Counted from the first letter of the stretch, positions 1-9,487 are shown. The stretch: DNA of 64,000 nucleotides from Tsuneonella deserti (GCF_014644315.1 NZ_BMKL01000001.1:2491001-2555000); one strand, 5' to 3'. Program-made: numbers and translations. The notes: generated by a model not told the origin, from the letters alone.

Positions 1-5
1 GTGGA

Positions 6-479
6 TCAGTAAGAAACCGTGACGGTAACGGTGTCCTTGTAGTCACCTGCGGCGACCGCGGTCTGGACAGGAATGCGCCCGTAAAGCGTTGCGGCCTTTT
101 CAGTGCCATCGCCCACGCCGGTGGTGCCCACGGTCGGGGTCCAGGCGGTCGTACGGCTGGCGTCCGAATAGACGTCGTACTTGACGAGGGCCGTAGACGT
201 CGCCGACGCCAGCTGGCGCTGGGTTCCCGACGCATTCGCGCCGTAGCTCACAAACACCGAGTAGGGTGCCAGCGGCGTGCACTTCACGGTGGTGGCCGAG
301 CTCGTCTCGATCGCTACGGCGAACGAATTGGTCGTGCCGAAATCAAGCGGCTGCGCGGTCACGCTGCACGAAGAGCTGACGTTGAGCGAAACCTGGACAG
401 TGCCAGTAGCGGTACCCGCAAGCGCAGGCGTGGAGGCGAAAGCAGCGACAGCCACGATGCCCAGAGCAATCTTACGCAT
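6..479 (-). CDS. Spore coat protein U (SCPU) domain protein
   Basis: 157 residues. The N-terminus is a typical Sec signal peptide with a cut after an A-L-A motif near residue 21. The rest is beta-rich, with two cysteines in the contexts S-S-C-S-V and V-K-C-T-P, and it ends in a strand rich in T-V-T-V. This is the pattern of SCPU-domain subunits of Csu-type chaperone-usher pili and related secreted proteins (family knowledge). A purine-rich GGGGA lies just upstream of the ATG. The next gene on the same strand (661-1167) is a diverged paralogue. No usher or chaperone gene is visible here; one could lie left of the window. Whether it forms a pilus is inference. Confidence 0.8.
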   Translation of the reverse strand: MRKIALGIVAVAAFASTPALAGTATGTVQVSLNVSSSCSVTAQPLDFGTTNSFAVAIETSSATTVKCTPLAPYSVFVSYGANASGTQRQLASATSTALVKYDVYSDASRTTAWTPTVGTTGVGDGTEKAATLYGRIPVQTAVAAGDYKDTVTVTVSY

Positions 480-660
480 TATATATTCCCCTAACAGTCC
501 GGCTAATGAGCCGAAGCGCCGTATAGGTAGAACTGCTTGCCAATTCGCTAATCCTCACCGCGAGGTTCATCTCGTTATCCGGTAAAATACCTAGGCTTTC
601 GTAGTTAAGGTCGAGTAAACGCTGCGGCTTACTCCGCTGAGCATTGCAGCATCAACCGAA
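480..660. other. Intergenic gap between the two SCPU genes
   Basis: About 180 bases with no convincing gene. It should carry the promoter of the left SCPU gene if the two are not one transcript. A TTAA-N7-TAAA sequence at 605-619 resembles a CtrA box with one mismatch, but a single weak match is not evidence of control. Confidence 0.4.
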
Positions 661-1167
661 TCAGAAATTGAGGGTGACGAGCAGCGTGTCGGAATAGTCG
701 CCGGCAACGATCTTTCCGGTGTTCTGGACTCGGCCATAAAGGACGAATTCTACTGGCGCCCCGGTGCCCGAATTGCCGGCCACGTTCCGCGTCTTCCCCC
801 GGCCCCATACATTGTTTCGCGGGCTGTCCCGGTAAACATCATATGAAACGTAGCTGCTGGTCAACGCACTGAACATGCGACGGTTAGCGCTGGCGCCATT
901 CGCGTACAGGCCGGTATCGATATCAATGTCGAAATCGGTATTGGGTGTGCACTTGACGGTTATCGTCGTGGTGGCGTCGATCGGATTCGTACCGGTAATG
1001 CCGGTCGCATCAAAGGTGAGCGGACGGGTTTGAAGCGAACACCCAGTGGTTACCCGCACGCGGACGGGCAGGGTATTGGTCACTTGACCGGCCAGCGCTG
1101 CAGTCCCGGACACGCCAAGCGCGCCGGCTACAGCTATGCTGGTGATGTGGCGCAATGACCTCGTCAC
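661..1167 (-). CDS. Spore coat protein U (SCPU) domain protein, second copy
   Basis: 168 residues with a signal peptide ending in A-A-L-A-G near residue 27. The paired cysteines occur in T-G-C-S-L and V-K-C-T-P, and the C-terminus is a strand of the form D-T-L-L-V-T-L-N-F, as in the neighbouring paralogue (6-479). SCPU proteins are exported and assemble as surface subunits when an usher and chaperone are present (family knowledge). The two share Cys spacing but are clearly diverged. It is read toward the first copy with a 180-base gap. The target structure and partners are unknown. Confidence 0.78.
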   Translation of the reverse strand: MTRSLRHITSIAVAGALGVSGTAALAGQVTNTLPVRVRVTTGCSLQTRPLTFDATGITGTNPIDATTTITVKCTPNTDFDIDIDTGLYANGASANRRMFSALTSSYVSYDVYRDSPRNNVWGRGKTRNVAGNSGTGAPVEFVLYGRVQNTGKIVAGDYSDTLLVTLNF

Positions 1168-1267
1168 ACACTCCCCCCGACGATCCAGGAGCGGTGATTA
1201 GCGGTTTTCCATTAGGGCAAGGTAAACGTGCGGGAAACAATGTCGCAGTGCTGATGCACTGTTACGC

Positions 1268-2236
1268 CTAGATGTCTCCGCCGGTAAGTCTTTGGCAAAT
1301 AAGATCAAGTTGATCCAAAGTGCGATACTTGATCGTTACCGCGCCCGATCGCGGATCGGTGTCCGTCTTGATCTGGACGTTAAGGCCAAGGAACTCCTCA
1401 AGATGTCGCTGGACCGCGGCGATGTCGGCATCCTTTGCCGGATCGCGCGCGACCCGGGCGGGCCTGCGTACTGATTCGCCCTCACCACCCCGGCGTACGA
1501 TCCTCTCGACGTCGCGAACCGAGAGGCCATCGCTCACGGCACGACGGGCGATCTCTTGAGCGGCCTCGTGGCCAATCAAAGCACGGGCGTGCCCCATCGA
1601 AAGCGCCCCGTTTTGCACCAGATCGAGCACTGCATCGGGTAATTGCAGCAAGCGCTGGATATTCGCCACGTGGCTCCGTGATTTGTCGACCAGGCGGGCG
1701 ATTTCGCCTTGGGTCATCCCTTCATCTTCGGACAGGCGCTGGTAGGCTCGCGCTTCTTCGACCGGATTGAGGTCCTCGCGCTGGAGGTTTTCGATCAGCG
1801 CAAGTGCCATAACCTCCCGCTCGCCGAGTTGACGGACTAGCGCCGGAATTTCGTGGAGCTGCGCGCGCTGGGCTGCTCGCCAGCGCCGCTCGCCAGCCAC
1901 GAGGCGGTAGCCTCCCCCGTCTGTTGGGGTAACAATGATCGGCTGGATAACACCGCGCTGGGCGATGGACTGAGCCAATTCCTCGAGAGCGGCGTCGTCG
2001 AATCGTTTTCGGGGTTGCCCTGGAAGGGGCTCGATCGCCGAAATCGGCAGCATCATAAGCCCCTCGCGCCTCACCTGCGCCGAATCGGTGCCGGAGGCGG
2101 CTTCTTCCACGACAAGCGGCTCTTCGCGTCGCGTCTCGCCCATCAAAGCACCCAGGCCGCGGCCAAGTTTCTTGCGGGTGTCGTTCTTCGGACGCTCCGG
2201 AAGCGAAAAGCGAATCGGGTCGGCCTGTTCGCTCAT
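1268..2236 (-). CDS. parB: Chromosome partitioning protein ParB
   Basis: 322 residues from the ATG at 2236, chosen because it gives an ATGA overlap with the parA stop; a longer in-frame reading adds 25 unconvincing residues. Near the N-terminus lies K-L-G-R-G-L-G-A-L, the usual ParA-stimulating basic segment. Then come Q-P-R-K-R-F, the CTP-binding/parS-clamp box G-E-R-R-W-R-A-A, and a helix-turn-helix around M-T-Q-G-E-I-A-R-L-V-D-K-S. ParB loads on parS, slides as a CTP-dependent clamp and stimulates ParA. Three parS-like sites lie within 3.3 kb, so the cis target is local. It is the last gene of the mnmG-rsmG-parA-parB run. Confidence 0.97.
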   Translation of the reverse strand: MSEQADPIRFSLPERPKNDTRKKLGRGLGALMGETRREEPLVVEEAASGTDSAQVRREGLMMLPISAIEPLPGQPRKRFDDAALEELAQSIAQRGVIQPIIVTPTDGGGYRLVAGERRWRAAQRAQLHEIPALVRQLGEREVMALALIENLQREDLNPVEEARAYQRLSEDEGMTQGEIARLVDKSRSHVANIQRLLQLPDAVLDLVQNGALSMGHARALIGHEAAQEIARRAVSDGLSVRDVERIVRRGGEGESVRRPARVARDPAKDADIAAVQRHLEEFLGLNVQIKTDTDPRSGAVTIKYRTLDQLDLICQRLTGGDI

Positions 2237-3009
2237 GCGGCTTTCCTCTGCTCGGGAAGGCGGCCGATCAATTCTCGGGCCAGTGCAATATAGGCGCGGC
2301 TTCCAGGGCAATTGTGATCATAAACAAGAGCCGGCAGGCCATGACTGGGGGCCTCCGAAAGCCGGACATTGCGGGGAATGACCGATTCGAACACGAGTGG
2401 GCCGAGGCAGGACCTCACGTCTTCGGCCACTTGATCGGTCAGGCGGTTCCTCCGATCGAACATCGTGAGCACAACCCCGATGATGCCCAGATCAGGGTTG
2501 AACCTCTGCTGCACCCTCTCCACCGTCTGAAGAAGCTGCGACAAGCCTTCCAGGGCAAAGAATTCACATTGGAGTGGCACGAGCAGTGTATCGGCCGCTC
2601 CCAGCGCATTGAGGGTCAACAGGCCGAGTGACGGAGGGCAGTCAATAAAGGCAATATCGTGACCCTTGTGGCCCCCTAGAACCTTGTTCAGCCGACCGGT
2701 CCGGTCCTCCACCGACACCAGCTCGATCTCGGCACCCGACAAGTCGACCGTCGCGGGTACGATATCGAGACCCGGAATGCCCGTCGGTTGAACGCATTCG
2801 GCAAGTGTGATGTCCTCTACGAGCAGATCATAACTCGAGCTACCGCGGTCTTCGCTCCCAACTCCCATCCCCGTAGACGCATTTCCTTGGGGGTCGAGGT
2901 CAATAAGCAAGGTTTTCCAACCAGTTGCAGCCATCGCGGTGGCGATGTTTATGGCGGTGGTCGTCTTGCCGACCCCTCCCTTCTGGTTAGCGATGGCAAT
3001 AGTGATCAT
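2233..3009 (-). CDS. parA: Chromosome partitioning ATPase ParA
   Basis: 258 residues. It opens with the deviant Walker A box K-G-G-V-G-K-T-T-T at residues 10-18. The Walker B-like segment is D-I-A-F-I-D-C-P-P-S-L-G near the middle. This is the chromosomal Soj/ParA type without an N-terminal helix-turn-helix. ParA binds DNA non-specifically as an ATP dimer and pulls ParB-parS complexes toward the new pole. It overlaps rsmG upstream and parB downstream by 4 bases each, so translation is probably coupled. Confidence 0.97.
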   Translation of the reverse strand: MITIAIANQKGGVGKTTTAINIATAMAATGWKTLLIDLDPQGNASTGMGVGSEDRGSSSYDLLVEDITLAECVQPTGIPGLDIVPATVDLSGAEIELVSVEDRTGRLNKVLGGHKGHDIAFIDCPPSLGLLTLNALGAADTLLVPLQCEFFALEGLSQLLQTVERVQQRFNPDLGIIGVVLTMFDRRNRLTDQVAEDVRSCLGPLVFESVIPRNVRLSEAPSHGLPALVYDHNCPGSRAYIALARELIGRLPEQRKAA

Positions 3010-3635
3010 CCGCTGCTGTCTCCGGCGAACCTACCGACAATAATCCCCGATTCGGGGTCGGTCTGCGATTGTTCCACGTGGAACATATGTCGCTCTCTTT
3101 CTGAGAAGTCGGATAACTCTTGCTCCGCAGAACGTCCCTTCGGCAACAACCAAACGGTGTCGTTTGTGGAAAAGCGTCGGGCCAGCTTCAGCAGCTTCTC
3201 AAGCGGCGCAAACGCTCGAGCGGAAATAACATCGGCCGAGAAAGCCTCAACGTCTTCGACCCGCCTTCCCTCGACGCGACAATGTTTGAGCTCCAGCTCT
3301 GAAACTACGCACTCAAGCCATTCTACCCGCTTCCTTCGTGATTCAACGATTATAAGGTCTTGGCTTTCGCGTACCAATCCCACGACCACGCCAGGGAAAC
3401 CCGCTCCGGTTCCGAGATCCAACCAAATGCCTGTTTCACGTGGAACGTGATCAAGGAGTTGCACGCTATCGGCGATGTGGCGCTGCCAAATCTGGTCGAG
3501 CGTAGCGCGAGCTACGAGATTTTGCCTCGAATTCTCGGCAATTAGCATTTCGACGAATCGCTCAAGACGTGTCAACGCTGCGCGACTACACCGCGCCGAC
3601 ACGAAATCGCGTGCTTCTTCCTCAGTGGTAATCAC
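3006..3635 (-). CDS. rsmG: 16S rRNA (guanine-527-N7) methyltransferase RsmG
   Basis: 209 residues, the usual length of RsmG/GidB. The SAM-binding loop [12 protein letters not shown] lies near residues 70-81. It methylates N7 of G527 in 16S rRNA. Its coding sequence contains two parS-like palindromes (3070-3085 and 3432-3447); the C-terminal one is translated as M-F-H-V-E-Q, the peptide typically seen when parS sits in this gene. The gene overlaps mnmG and parA by 4 bases on either side. Confidence 0.96.
   Translation of the reverse strand: MITTEEEARDFVSARCSRAALTRLERFVEMLIAENSRQNLVARATLDQIWQRHIADSVQLLDHVPRETGIWLDLGTGAGFPGVVVGLVRESQDLIIVESRRKRVEWLECVVSELELKHCRVEGRRVEDVEAFSADVISARAFAPLEKLLKLARRFSTNDTVWLLPKGRSAEQELSDFSERERHMFHVEQSQTDPESGIIVGRFAGDSSG
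3070..3085. promoter_or_regulatory. parS: parS site 1, in the 3' part of rsmG
   Basis: TGTTCCACGTGGAACA, a perfect 16-base palindrome that matches the bacterial parS core (GTTCCACGTGGAAC type). It lies within rsmG, close to parA and parB. ParB is expected to nucleate here. Confidence 0.93.
3432..3447. promoter_or_regulatory. parS: parS-like site 2, in the middle of rsmG
   Basis: TGTTTCACGTGGAACG keeps the TTYCACGTGGAAC core but breaks symmetry at two outer positions relative to the other two sites. It may be a weaker site. It is translated in rsmG as part of V-P-R-E-T. Confidence 0.75.
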
Positions 3636-5470
3636 GTGAGAGCTTGCGCCCGGCGGACGTGGACCAGCAACGCAGCAATCGCCGCGGGTGTAATCCCGGG
3701 TACGCGTGCTGCGGCACCCAGGGTCTCTGGACGAGCGGCCGAAAGTCGACCGAGCATTTCATTCGAGAGGCCTGGGACGCTCGAAAAGGAGAAATCCGAC
3801 GGAATGGCTACCGCACCGCTAGTGCGCAGATCGCGAAGCTCTGCCTCTTGTCGTGCGATATAGGGCGCATACCGCGCATCTTCCGCAAGTTCATGGCCCA
3901 CTTCGTCTGCGAGAAAACCCCCGGGGAGGAGGCGTGCCAGCGCATCCGGAGACAAGCTATCGTGGGCCAGCCACTCTCGCAGCGGACGTGTTGCGCCCAG
4001 TTGCTTCCCGCTTCCTATATCGGCTCCCTTAACCGGCGAGTCCAATTTTGTGTCCCATTCGCTTCGTTTGTGCTCTCGCTCTTTAAACCACGCGAGCCTG
4101 GCTTCCGACACGCATCCCACCGAAATAGCCATCGGCGTGATGCGCGACGTTGCGTTGTTCGCTCGCAGACGGAGACGATATTCGGCGCGTGCCGTAAGCA
4201 TGCGGTATGGCTCCGTCACGCCGTGGAGCGTCAGGTCGTCGATCATCACAGCTATGTAGGAATTGCCCCTATCAAGCCCAGGCGTGTCTCGTTCGAGCAC
4301 CTTGCAAGCCGCACTCAATCCAGCCACGATTCCCTGAGCTGCAGCCTCCTCATACCCGGTCGTGCCATTGATCTGGCCAGCACAATATAGTCCCGGCATG
4401 GTTTTGACCTGCAAACCGCTGTCGAGCGCTCGAGGGTCGATATGATCGTATTCGACGGCGTAGCCAGGCACCGTGATCTCGGCCTGTTCTAGCCCCTCCA
4501 TCGAGCGGACGAAGTCCAGCTGAACATCGGTCGGTAGCGAGGTACTGATGCCGTTCGGGTAAACGGCGCTGGTATCAAGGCCCTCGGGCTCGAGGAAAAC
4601 CTGGTGGCCATCGCGATCGCCAAAGCGTTGGACCTTGTCCTCTATGGAGGGACAGTATCGCGGGCCTTGCCCCTCAATCGCCCCGCTGAACAACGGCGAG
4701 CGGCCAAGATTATTCCTTATGATATCGTGGGTGCGCCAGTTGGTGCGGGTGATCGCGCATCGAAGCTGGGGGTTCTTTCGGCGCTTTGTGAGCGGCGACA
4801 TCGTCCAGCGTTCCTCGTCGGATGGCTGCTCGGCAAGCCGCGACCAGTCGATCGTTCGCCCGTCGATCCGAGGCGGTGTGCCAGTTTTGAGGCGTGCAAT
4901 GGGAAGTCCTGCATCGCGCAACTGGCGGGCAAGGCGAACTGCGCCTTTCTCTCCTATCCTGCCCCCTACGAACGCTTCCTCTCCCCGAAAGAGTTTCCCG
5001 CCCAGAAATGTACCGGTGCACAAGATAACCGCGTGGCAGGAGATACCTTCACCATCCGCCAGCACCACACCGCTCACGCGGTTTTGATCGAACGTGAGTT
5101 CTGAGACTTCTCCCGCCAACACCGACAAGTCCCCTTGGCAACGCAGGGCAGCCTGCACCGCGGACTTGAATAGCGTTCGATCCGCCTGAACCCGCGGGCC
5201 CCACACCGCGCTCCCTTTCGATCGGTTGAGCATGCGATAATGTACGGCTGCAGCATCGGCCGCCTGGGCAATTATCCCATCAAAAGCGTCCACCTCGCGT
5301 ACAAGGTGGCCCTTTCCAAGCCCGCCAATGGCCGGATTGCAGCTCATAGCTCCCACGGTGGCGGGGTCCAAGGTGACTAGGGCGACCTTGAGCCCCATTC
5401 GTGCCGCTATGGCAGCCGCTTCGACTCCGGCATGCCCTCCGCCCACCGCAATGATGTCGTAATGGTCCAT
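3632..5470 (-). CDS. mnmG: tRNA U34 carboxymethylaminomethyl modification enzyme MnmG (GidA)
   Basis: 612 residues, near the usual 620. The N-terminal FAD Rossmann motif is [10 protein letters not shown]. The signature [12 protein letters not shown] follows near residue 45, and [10 protein letters not shown] near residue 270. With MnmE it installs the cmnm5 group on U34 of certain tRNAs, using FAD, glycine and methylene-tetrahydrofolate. mnmE lies 55 bases upstream on the same strand and the gap carries parS site 3. Base composition here is visibly less GC-rich than in the right half of the window. Confidence 0.97.
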   Translation of the reverse strand: MDHYDIIAVGGGHAGVEAAAIAARMGLKVALVTLDPATVGAMSCNPAIGGLGKGHLVREVDAFDGIIAQAADAAAVHYRMLNRSKGSAVWGPRVQADRTLFKSAVQAALRCQGDLSVLAGEVSELTFDQNRVSGVVLADGEGISCHAVILCTGTFLGGKLFRGEEAFVGGRIGEKGAVRLARQLRDAGLPIARLKTGTPPRIDGRTIDWSRLAEQPSDEERWTMSPLTKRRKNPQLRCAITRTNWRTHDIIRNNLGRSPLFSGAIEGQGPRYCPSIEDKVQRFGDRDGHQVFLEPEGLDTSAVYPNGISTSLPTDVQLDFVRSMEGLEQAEITVPGYAVEYDHIDPRALDSGLQVKTMPGLYCAGQINGTTGYEEAAAQGIVAGLSAACKVLERDTPGLDRGNSYIAVMIDDLTLHGVTEPYRMLTARAEYRLRLRANNATSRITPMAISVGCVSEARLAWFKEREHKRSEWDTKLDSPVKGADIGSGKQLGATRPLREWLAHDSLSPDALARLLPGGFLADEVGHELAEDARYAPYIARQEAELRDLRTSGAVAIPSDFSFSSVPGLSNEMLGRLSAARPETLGAAARVPGITPAAIAALLVHVRRAQALT

Positions 5471-5509
5471 TGGTTGGAAATAGTTCGGGAGTCCGGCCCG
5501 GTCAAAGTG

Positions 5510-5525
5510 TGTTCCACGTGGAACA
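5510..5525. promoter_or_regulatory. parS: parS site 3, between mnmE and mnmG
   Basis: TGTTCCACGTGGAACA, identical to site 1. It ends one base before the mnmE stop codon, in the 55-base gap before mnmG. A ParB clamp loaded here would spread over mnmE, mnmG, rsmG and parAB. Confidence 0.93.
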
Positions 5526-6791
5526 TCACTTCCCTATACAAAACCGGGCAAACAGCGCATCGAGCATGTCCTCGGGGGAAGCTCTCCCCGTCAATCGGTC
5601 GAATGACGTGCGTACCACCCGCAGATATTCCGCAAGAATGAGCGGGTCGTTGTGATGTTCGGCGAGCGCCCGGTGAGCTTCTGAAAGGATAGCGTGTTGG
5701 CGCCCATTGAGAGCGACCTGCCCGGGGACGGGAAGGGTCTCCCGCGCTCGATCGATCAGCTTCGTGCTCAATTCGTCCACGCCCACACCCGTCACCGCGG
5801 AAACGCGGGATACCGCCGCGCACTTGTGATTGCCGAGATCGATCTTGGCATCGATTTCCCAAGAGCCGTCGGGACCTCGACCCTCCTCGCCGAGCCAGAG
5901 CACGAGATCTGCGGTATCGAACGCGGCTTTGGCGCGCGCTATGCCTTCGCTCTCTATCTCGTTGTCGGCATCGTCGCGCAGGCCGGCGGTATCCAGGAAG
6001 ACGAACGGAACCCCGTCAATTGCTACAGGCCTTTCCAAGATATCCCGGGTCGTCCCGGGAGAGGGTGCTGTGATAGCAGCCGATTGTCCTACCAAAGCAT
6101 TGAAAAGGGTAGATTTTCCGGCGTTAGGGGGGCCAGCCAGGACAACCCTGAATCCTTCGCGAAGAGGCTCCGCTCGCGGCCTCGCAAGCCACGTGGCAAT
6201 TTCTTCCGCCAATAGAACCGTCCGCGCCGAAAAATCTTCGGGCAAGATGGAGACGTCATCTTCGTCCCCGAAGTCGAGCACGGCTTCCACTTCTGCAGCG
6301 AGTTCCAAGACGCGAGCACGCCATTCGTCCACCTGACGAGACAAAGCCCCTCCTGCCATTGCCATGGCGGTGCGCCGTTGAAGCTCTGTCTCCGCGGACA
6401 GGAGATCCGCCAGACCCTCCGCTTCGGAAAGGTCGATCCTGCCATTTGCAAAAGCGCGCCGCGTAAACTCGCCGGCCTTGGCCTGGCGCAGTCCTTCGAC
6501 TTCTCCAAGCGCGCGCACGACAGCAGCAACTACCGCGCGGCCGCCGTGCAGATGCAATTCGGCGACATCCTCCCCGGTTGCGGTGTTTGGGCCAGGCAGC
6601 CAGAGTACCAGAGCCCTGTCGAGCTTTTCTCCCGCTGCGTCGTATAGCGTCCGGGTTTGCGCGCAACGGGCCGCAGGAAGTCTTCCGCCCAAGGCTGTCA
6701 GCGCATTCGCGGCGGCGGGGCCGCTGATGCGGATCACAGCGATCGCAGCGGGAGGCGCTCCGCTCGAGAGGGCGAAAATCGTGTCCATCAA
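5526..6791 (-). CDS. mnmE: tRNA modification GTPase MnmE (TrmE)
   Basis: 421 residues, shorter than the roughly 450 of Escherichia coli. Order: N-terminal folate-binding domain (1-115), helical domain, GTPase domain (about 213-345), and the C-terminal F-C-I-G-K. The P-loop is G-P-P-N-A-G-K-S at 220-227, followed by G-T-T-R-D (246-250) and D-T-A-G (267-270). At the expected G4 motif (N-K-x-D) I read A-K-I-D at 315-318, so the base-specifying Asn is replaced. The F-C-I-G-K tail, which supplies the catalytic Cys of the modification reaction, is intact. It works with MnmG downstream. Confidence 0.95.
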   Translation of the reverse strand: MMDTIFALSSGAPPAAIAVIRISGPAAANALTALGGRLPAARCAQTRTLYDAAGEKLDRALVLWLPGPNTATGEDVAELHLHGGRAVVAAVVRALGEVEGLRQAKAGEFTRRAFANGRIDLSEAEGLADLLSAETELQRRTAMAMAGGALSRQVDEWRARVLELAAEVEAVLDFGDEDDVSILPEDFSARTVLLAEEIATWLARPRAEPLREGFRVVLAGPPNAGKSTLFNALVGQSAAITAPSPGTTRDILERPVAIDGVPFVFLDTAGLRDDADNEIESEGIARAKAAFDTADLVLWLGEEGRGPDGSWEIDAKIDLGNHKCAAVSRVSAVTGVGVDELSTKLIDRARETLPVPGQVALNGRQHAILSEAHRALAEHHNDPLILAEYLRVVRTSFDRLTGRASPEDMLDALFARFCIGK

Positions 6792-6816
6792 TTGCCGAGG
6801 TGGACGCCGAACGGCG

Positions 6817-7074
6817 TCAGGAATCTTTGGGATCCTCGCTTCCGCGGGCGCCCTTCCCCGCGTTCTCCATGAAATTCTGGAAGAACTTTAGTCCAACCTG
6901 GCCCATTGGCGCCACCTGGTTCGCGTATTCCTGGAGCTTGTCGATGCTGCCCACGCCCTTCATCGCCTTGGCCATGAGATCGACGTAGACCTCATTGGCC
7001 TTGCCCACGTCAGGCAAGCCCATGAAAGTACGCGCCTCTTCTGGAGTGCAATCGATCTCGATATGGACCTTCAT
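6817..7074 (-). CDS. DUF6489 family protein
   Basis: 85 residues from the ATG at 7074, which has an AGGAG ribosome site about 9 bases upstream; a longer reading adds 12 residues without support. It begins M-K-V-H-I-E-I-D-C-T-P-E-E-A and has a central amphipathic helix (G-L-K-F-F-Q-N-F-M-E), resembling short phasin-like or DUF6489 proteins of sphingomonads. No signal peptide or metal motif is visible. It is the first gene of the leftward run ending in parB, 25 bases before mnmE. Function unknown. Confidence 0.7.
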   Translation of the reverse strand: MKVHIEIDCTPEEARTFMGLPDVGKANEVYVDLMAKAMKGVGSIDKLQEYANQVAPMGQVGLKFFQNFMENAGKGARGSEDPKDS

Positions 7075-7169
7075 GGCCGGCTCCTGCGTTGTGGCGGCGA
7101 TACCTGTCACAGGGATTTGGCAAAGTCTATCGACGGGGTTTAGGCAGAGCCAGTCAAAGGGAGACGATC

Positions 7170-7871
7170 ATGGGCGAAACGGTGCAAATTCCCACATTCG
7201 AGGGTGCAGAGAGTTTTCCGGTCTATCACGCAATTCCCGCCGGGGAGGCCAAAGCGGCCATCATCGTCATTCCGGAGATCTTCGGCGTGAACGCGGGTAT
7301 CCGCGAAAAGTGCGATACATGGGCAGCTGCGGGTTATCTGGCGGTCGCCCCCGACATCTTCTGGCGCTTTGCCCCGGGGGAGGAACTCGATCCCGACGTT
7401 CCCGAGCAATTCCAGCGTGCGCTGGAAAACATGGGGAGGTTCAAGGGCGACGACTGCATTAGGGACATCGAGGCTCTCATCCACCATCTCAAGCGGGAAG
7501 CGGGCTGCGCAAAGGTCGGCCTGGTCGGATTCTGCCTGGGCGGTTTTATTGCCTACACCGCCGCGGCACGGACGGACCTCGACGCTTCGGTCGGATACTA
7601 CGGAGTTTCGATCGACCAGCATCTCGACGAAGCGCATGCAATCGCAAAGCCGCTAATGCTGCACATCGCCGGCGCCGACCATTTCGTGACCCCGGAGGCG
7701 CAGGCAGCCATCCACAAGGCGTTTGACGGTCATCCGCGGGTCACGCTCTACGATTATCCCGGACTGGATCACGGTTTCGCGGCGCAGACCGGCAATCGCC
7801 GTGACGAGGAGGGAGCGCGGCTTGCCGACTCTCGTACCGAGGCGTTTTTCGCGGAGCACCTCGCTGCATGA
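7170..7871 (+). CDS. Dienelactone hydrolase family protein
   Basis: 233 residues from the ATG at 7170, with AAAGGGAGA about 7 bases upstream. It is an alpha/beta hydrolase of the dienelactone hydrolase family. The nucleophile Cys122 is in G-F-C-L-G-G, Asp170 in A-G-A-D-H-F, and His201 in G-L-D-H-G-F. Family members hydrolyse dienelactone or other cyclic esters; the real substrate here cannot be told. Its TGA overlaps the ATG of the next gene (ATGA), so the two are coupled. Confidence 0.9.
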   Translation: MGETVQIPTFEGAESFPVYHAIPAGEAKAAIIVIPEIFGVNAGIREKCDTWAAAGYLAVAPDIFWRFAPGEELDPDVPEQFQRALENMGRFKGDDCIRDIEALIHHLKREAGCAKVGLVGFCLGGFIAYTAAARTDLDASVGYYGVSIDQHLDEAHAIAKPLMLHIAGADHFVTPEAQAAIHKAFDGHPRVTLYDYPGLDHGFAAQTGNRRDEEGARLADSRTEAFFAEHLAA

Positions 7872-9478
7872 TCAACCGAGCCCGCTGGCGCTGGTCGGCC
7901 AACGTCGCCACGCGCTTCGCGGTGCCCGGCCTGCTGCTCGCCCTGAGCCTGGTATTCGGACTGTGGTGGCGCTGGGGACTGATCGCCACGCTGCCGCTGC
8001 TGGCGGTCGCATTGTGGGACTTCGTGCAACCGGAACACACTTTGCGCCGAAACTACCCTCTGCTCGCCCGGGTGCGCTGGATGATGGAGGACTTGCGCCC
8101 CTACGCGCGAGCGTACGTTGTGGAAGGAGATCTGGAGGGCCGTCCGTTCAACCACGACGAACGCGCGCTGGTCTATGCCCGAGCCAAGGGCGAACTTGAT
8201 TCCCACCCTTTCGGCACCGAGCTGGACGTTTATTCCGACGAATATGAATGGCTCTCCCATTCGATCGTGCCGAACGAGAGCGCCCCGCTGGAATGGCGGG
8301 TGTCCGTAGGCGGTCCCCAGTGCGCGAAGCCGTATTCGGCAGCCCTGCTCAACATCTCCGCAATGAGCTTCGGATCCCTTTCCGCAAATGCGATCATGGC
8401 GCTCAACAAAGGCGCCGCGGCGGGCGGGTTCTACCACGACACCGGCGAAGGCGGCCTGTCGAGGTATCACCGCGAATACGGCGGAGACCTCGTATGGGAG
8501 ATCGGCAGCGGATATTTCGGGTGCCGTGATGACGAGGGCCGGTTCGATCCGGCACGCTTTGCCGACACCGCCCAGCTTGAACAGGTCAGGATGGTCGAGA
8601 TCAAGCTCAGCCAAGGGGCGAAGCCGGGGCACGGTGGCGTGCTTCCGGGGTCCAAGGTCAGCGCCGAGATCGCCGCCGCGCGCGGAGTTCTCCAGGGCAA
8701 GGATTGCATCTCTCCGGCGGCTCATGCGACTTTCTCGACCCCCATCGGGCTGCTCGAATGGGCCGCCCGATTGCGCGTCCTGTCCGGCGGAAAGCCGGTC
8801 GGCATCAAGTTGTGCGTGGGCCAGCCGCATGAAATCTTCGCCATTATGAAGGCCATGCGCGAGACCGGTATCCGGCTTGACTACATCGTTGTCGATGGAG
8901 CTGAGGGCGGCACGGGAGCGGCGCCCGTGGAACTGTCCAACCGCGTCGGCACGCCGCTGCGCGAGGGGCTGATGCTTATGCGCGATGCACTGGTAGGCTG
9001 CAGCCTCAAAGGCGATGTCAGGCTGGCAGCGGCCGGCAAGGTTCATTCGGGAGCCGGCATGGCGATGAACTTCGGACTGGGCGCTGACTGGTGCAATGCC
9101 GCCCGCGCCTTCATGTTCTCGCTCGGCTGTATCCAGTCCATGCGGTGCCACGACGATACCTGCCCCACGGGAATCGCGACTCAGGACCTGACCCGCCAGC
9201 GTGGCCTGGTGGTCAGCGACAAGGCCGAGCGGGTCGCCCGCTTCCAGCGCCAGACGCTCCACGGCCTGCGAGAGATGGTGGTCGCGATGGGACTGGAAAA
9301 CCCGTGGCAGATCACTCCGCCGCACATTCATGAGCGGCTCGACAGCGCCCGAGCAACATCGATCGACCAGATCCACCGCTTCCTCGCAGACGGCGCCTTG
9401 CTAAACGATCCGGACGCAACGCAGTATGCCCATCATTGGCGAGCCGCCCGCGCGGACAGCTTCGCCAAGGTTGGTTAG
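7868..9478 (+). CDS. FMN-binding glutamate synthase family protein
   Basis: 536 residues. It starts with two hydrophobic segments (about residues 18-55), so it is probably membrane-anchored. A glutamate synthase FMN domain follows, shown by M-S-F-G-S-L-S, G-E-G-G-L-S, K-P-G-H-G-G-V-L-P-G and V-D-G-A-E-G-G-T-G-A-A-P. It lacks the class II amidotransferase and the C-terminal GXGXG domain of true GltB, so it is a stand-alone FMN-domain protein rather than glutamate synthase. Substrate and electron partner are unknown. It is coupled to the hydrolase upstream and followed after 9 bases by an NTF2-like gene. Confidence 0.88.
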   Translation: MINRARWRWSANVATRFAVPGLLLALSLVFGLWWRWGLIATLPLLAVALWDFVQPEHTLRRNYPLLARVRWMMEDLRPYARAYVVEGDLEGRPFNHDERALVYARAKGELDSHPFGTELDVYSDEYEWLSHSIVPNESAPLEWRVSVGGPQCAKPYSAALLNISAMSFGSLSANAIMALNKGAAAGGFYHDTGEGGLSRYHREYGGDLVWEIGSGYFGCRDDEGRFDPARFADTAQLEQVRMVEIKLSQGAKPGHGGVLPGSKVSAEIAAARGVLQGKDCISPAAHATFSTPIGLLEWAARLRVLSGGKPVGIKLCVGQPHEIFAIMKAMRETGIRLDYIVVDGAEGGTGAAPVELSNRVGTPLREGLMLMRDALVGCSLKGDVRLAAAGKVHSGAGMAMNFGLGADWCNAARAFMFSLGCIQSMRCHDDTCPTGIATQDLTRQRGLVVSDKAERVARFQRQTLHGLREMVVAMGLENPWQITPPHIHERLDSARATSIDQIHRFLADGALLNDPDATQYAHHWRAARADSFAKVG

Positions 9479-9487
9479 GAGGAAACG

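Noticed and set aside
605..619. TTAA-N7-TAAA as a CtrA box between the SCPU genes
   Set aside because: One mismatch and no support from position. Kept only as a note in the gap entry.
6190..6196. CACGTGG core within mnmE as another parS site
   Set aside because: The flanks (GCCACGTGGC) lack the GTT/AAC arms of the three accepted sites.
7769..9376. Long open frame on the minus strand opposite the FMN-domain gene (535 codons)
   Set aside because: It has no recognisable motif, runs through three genes on the other strand and reflects the third-position GC bias of the true genes.
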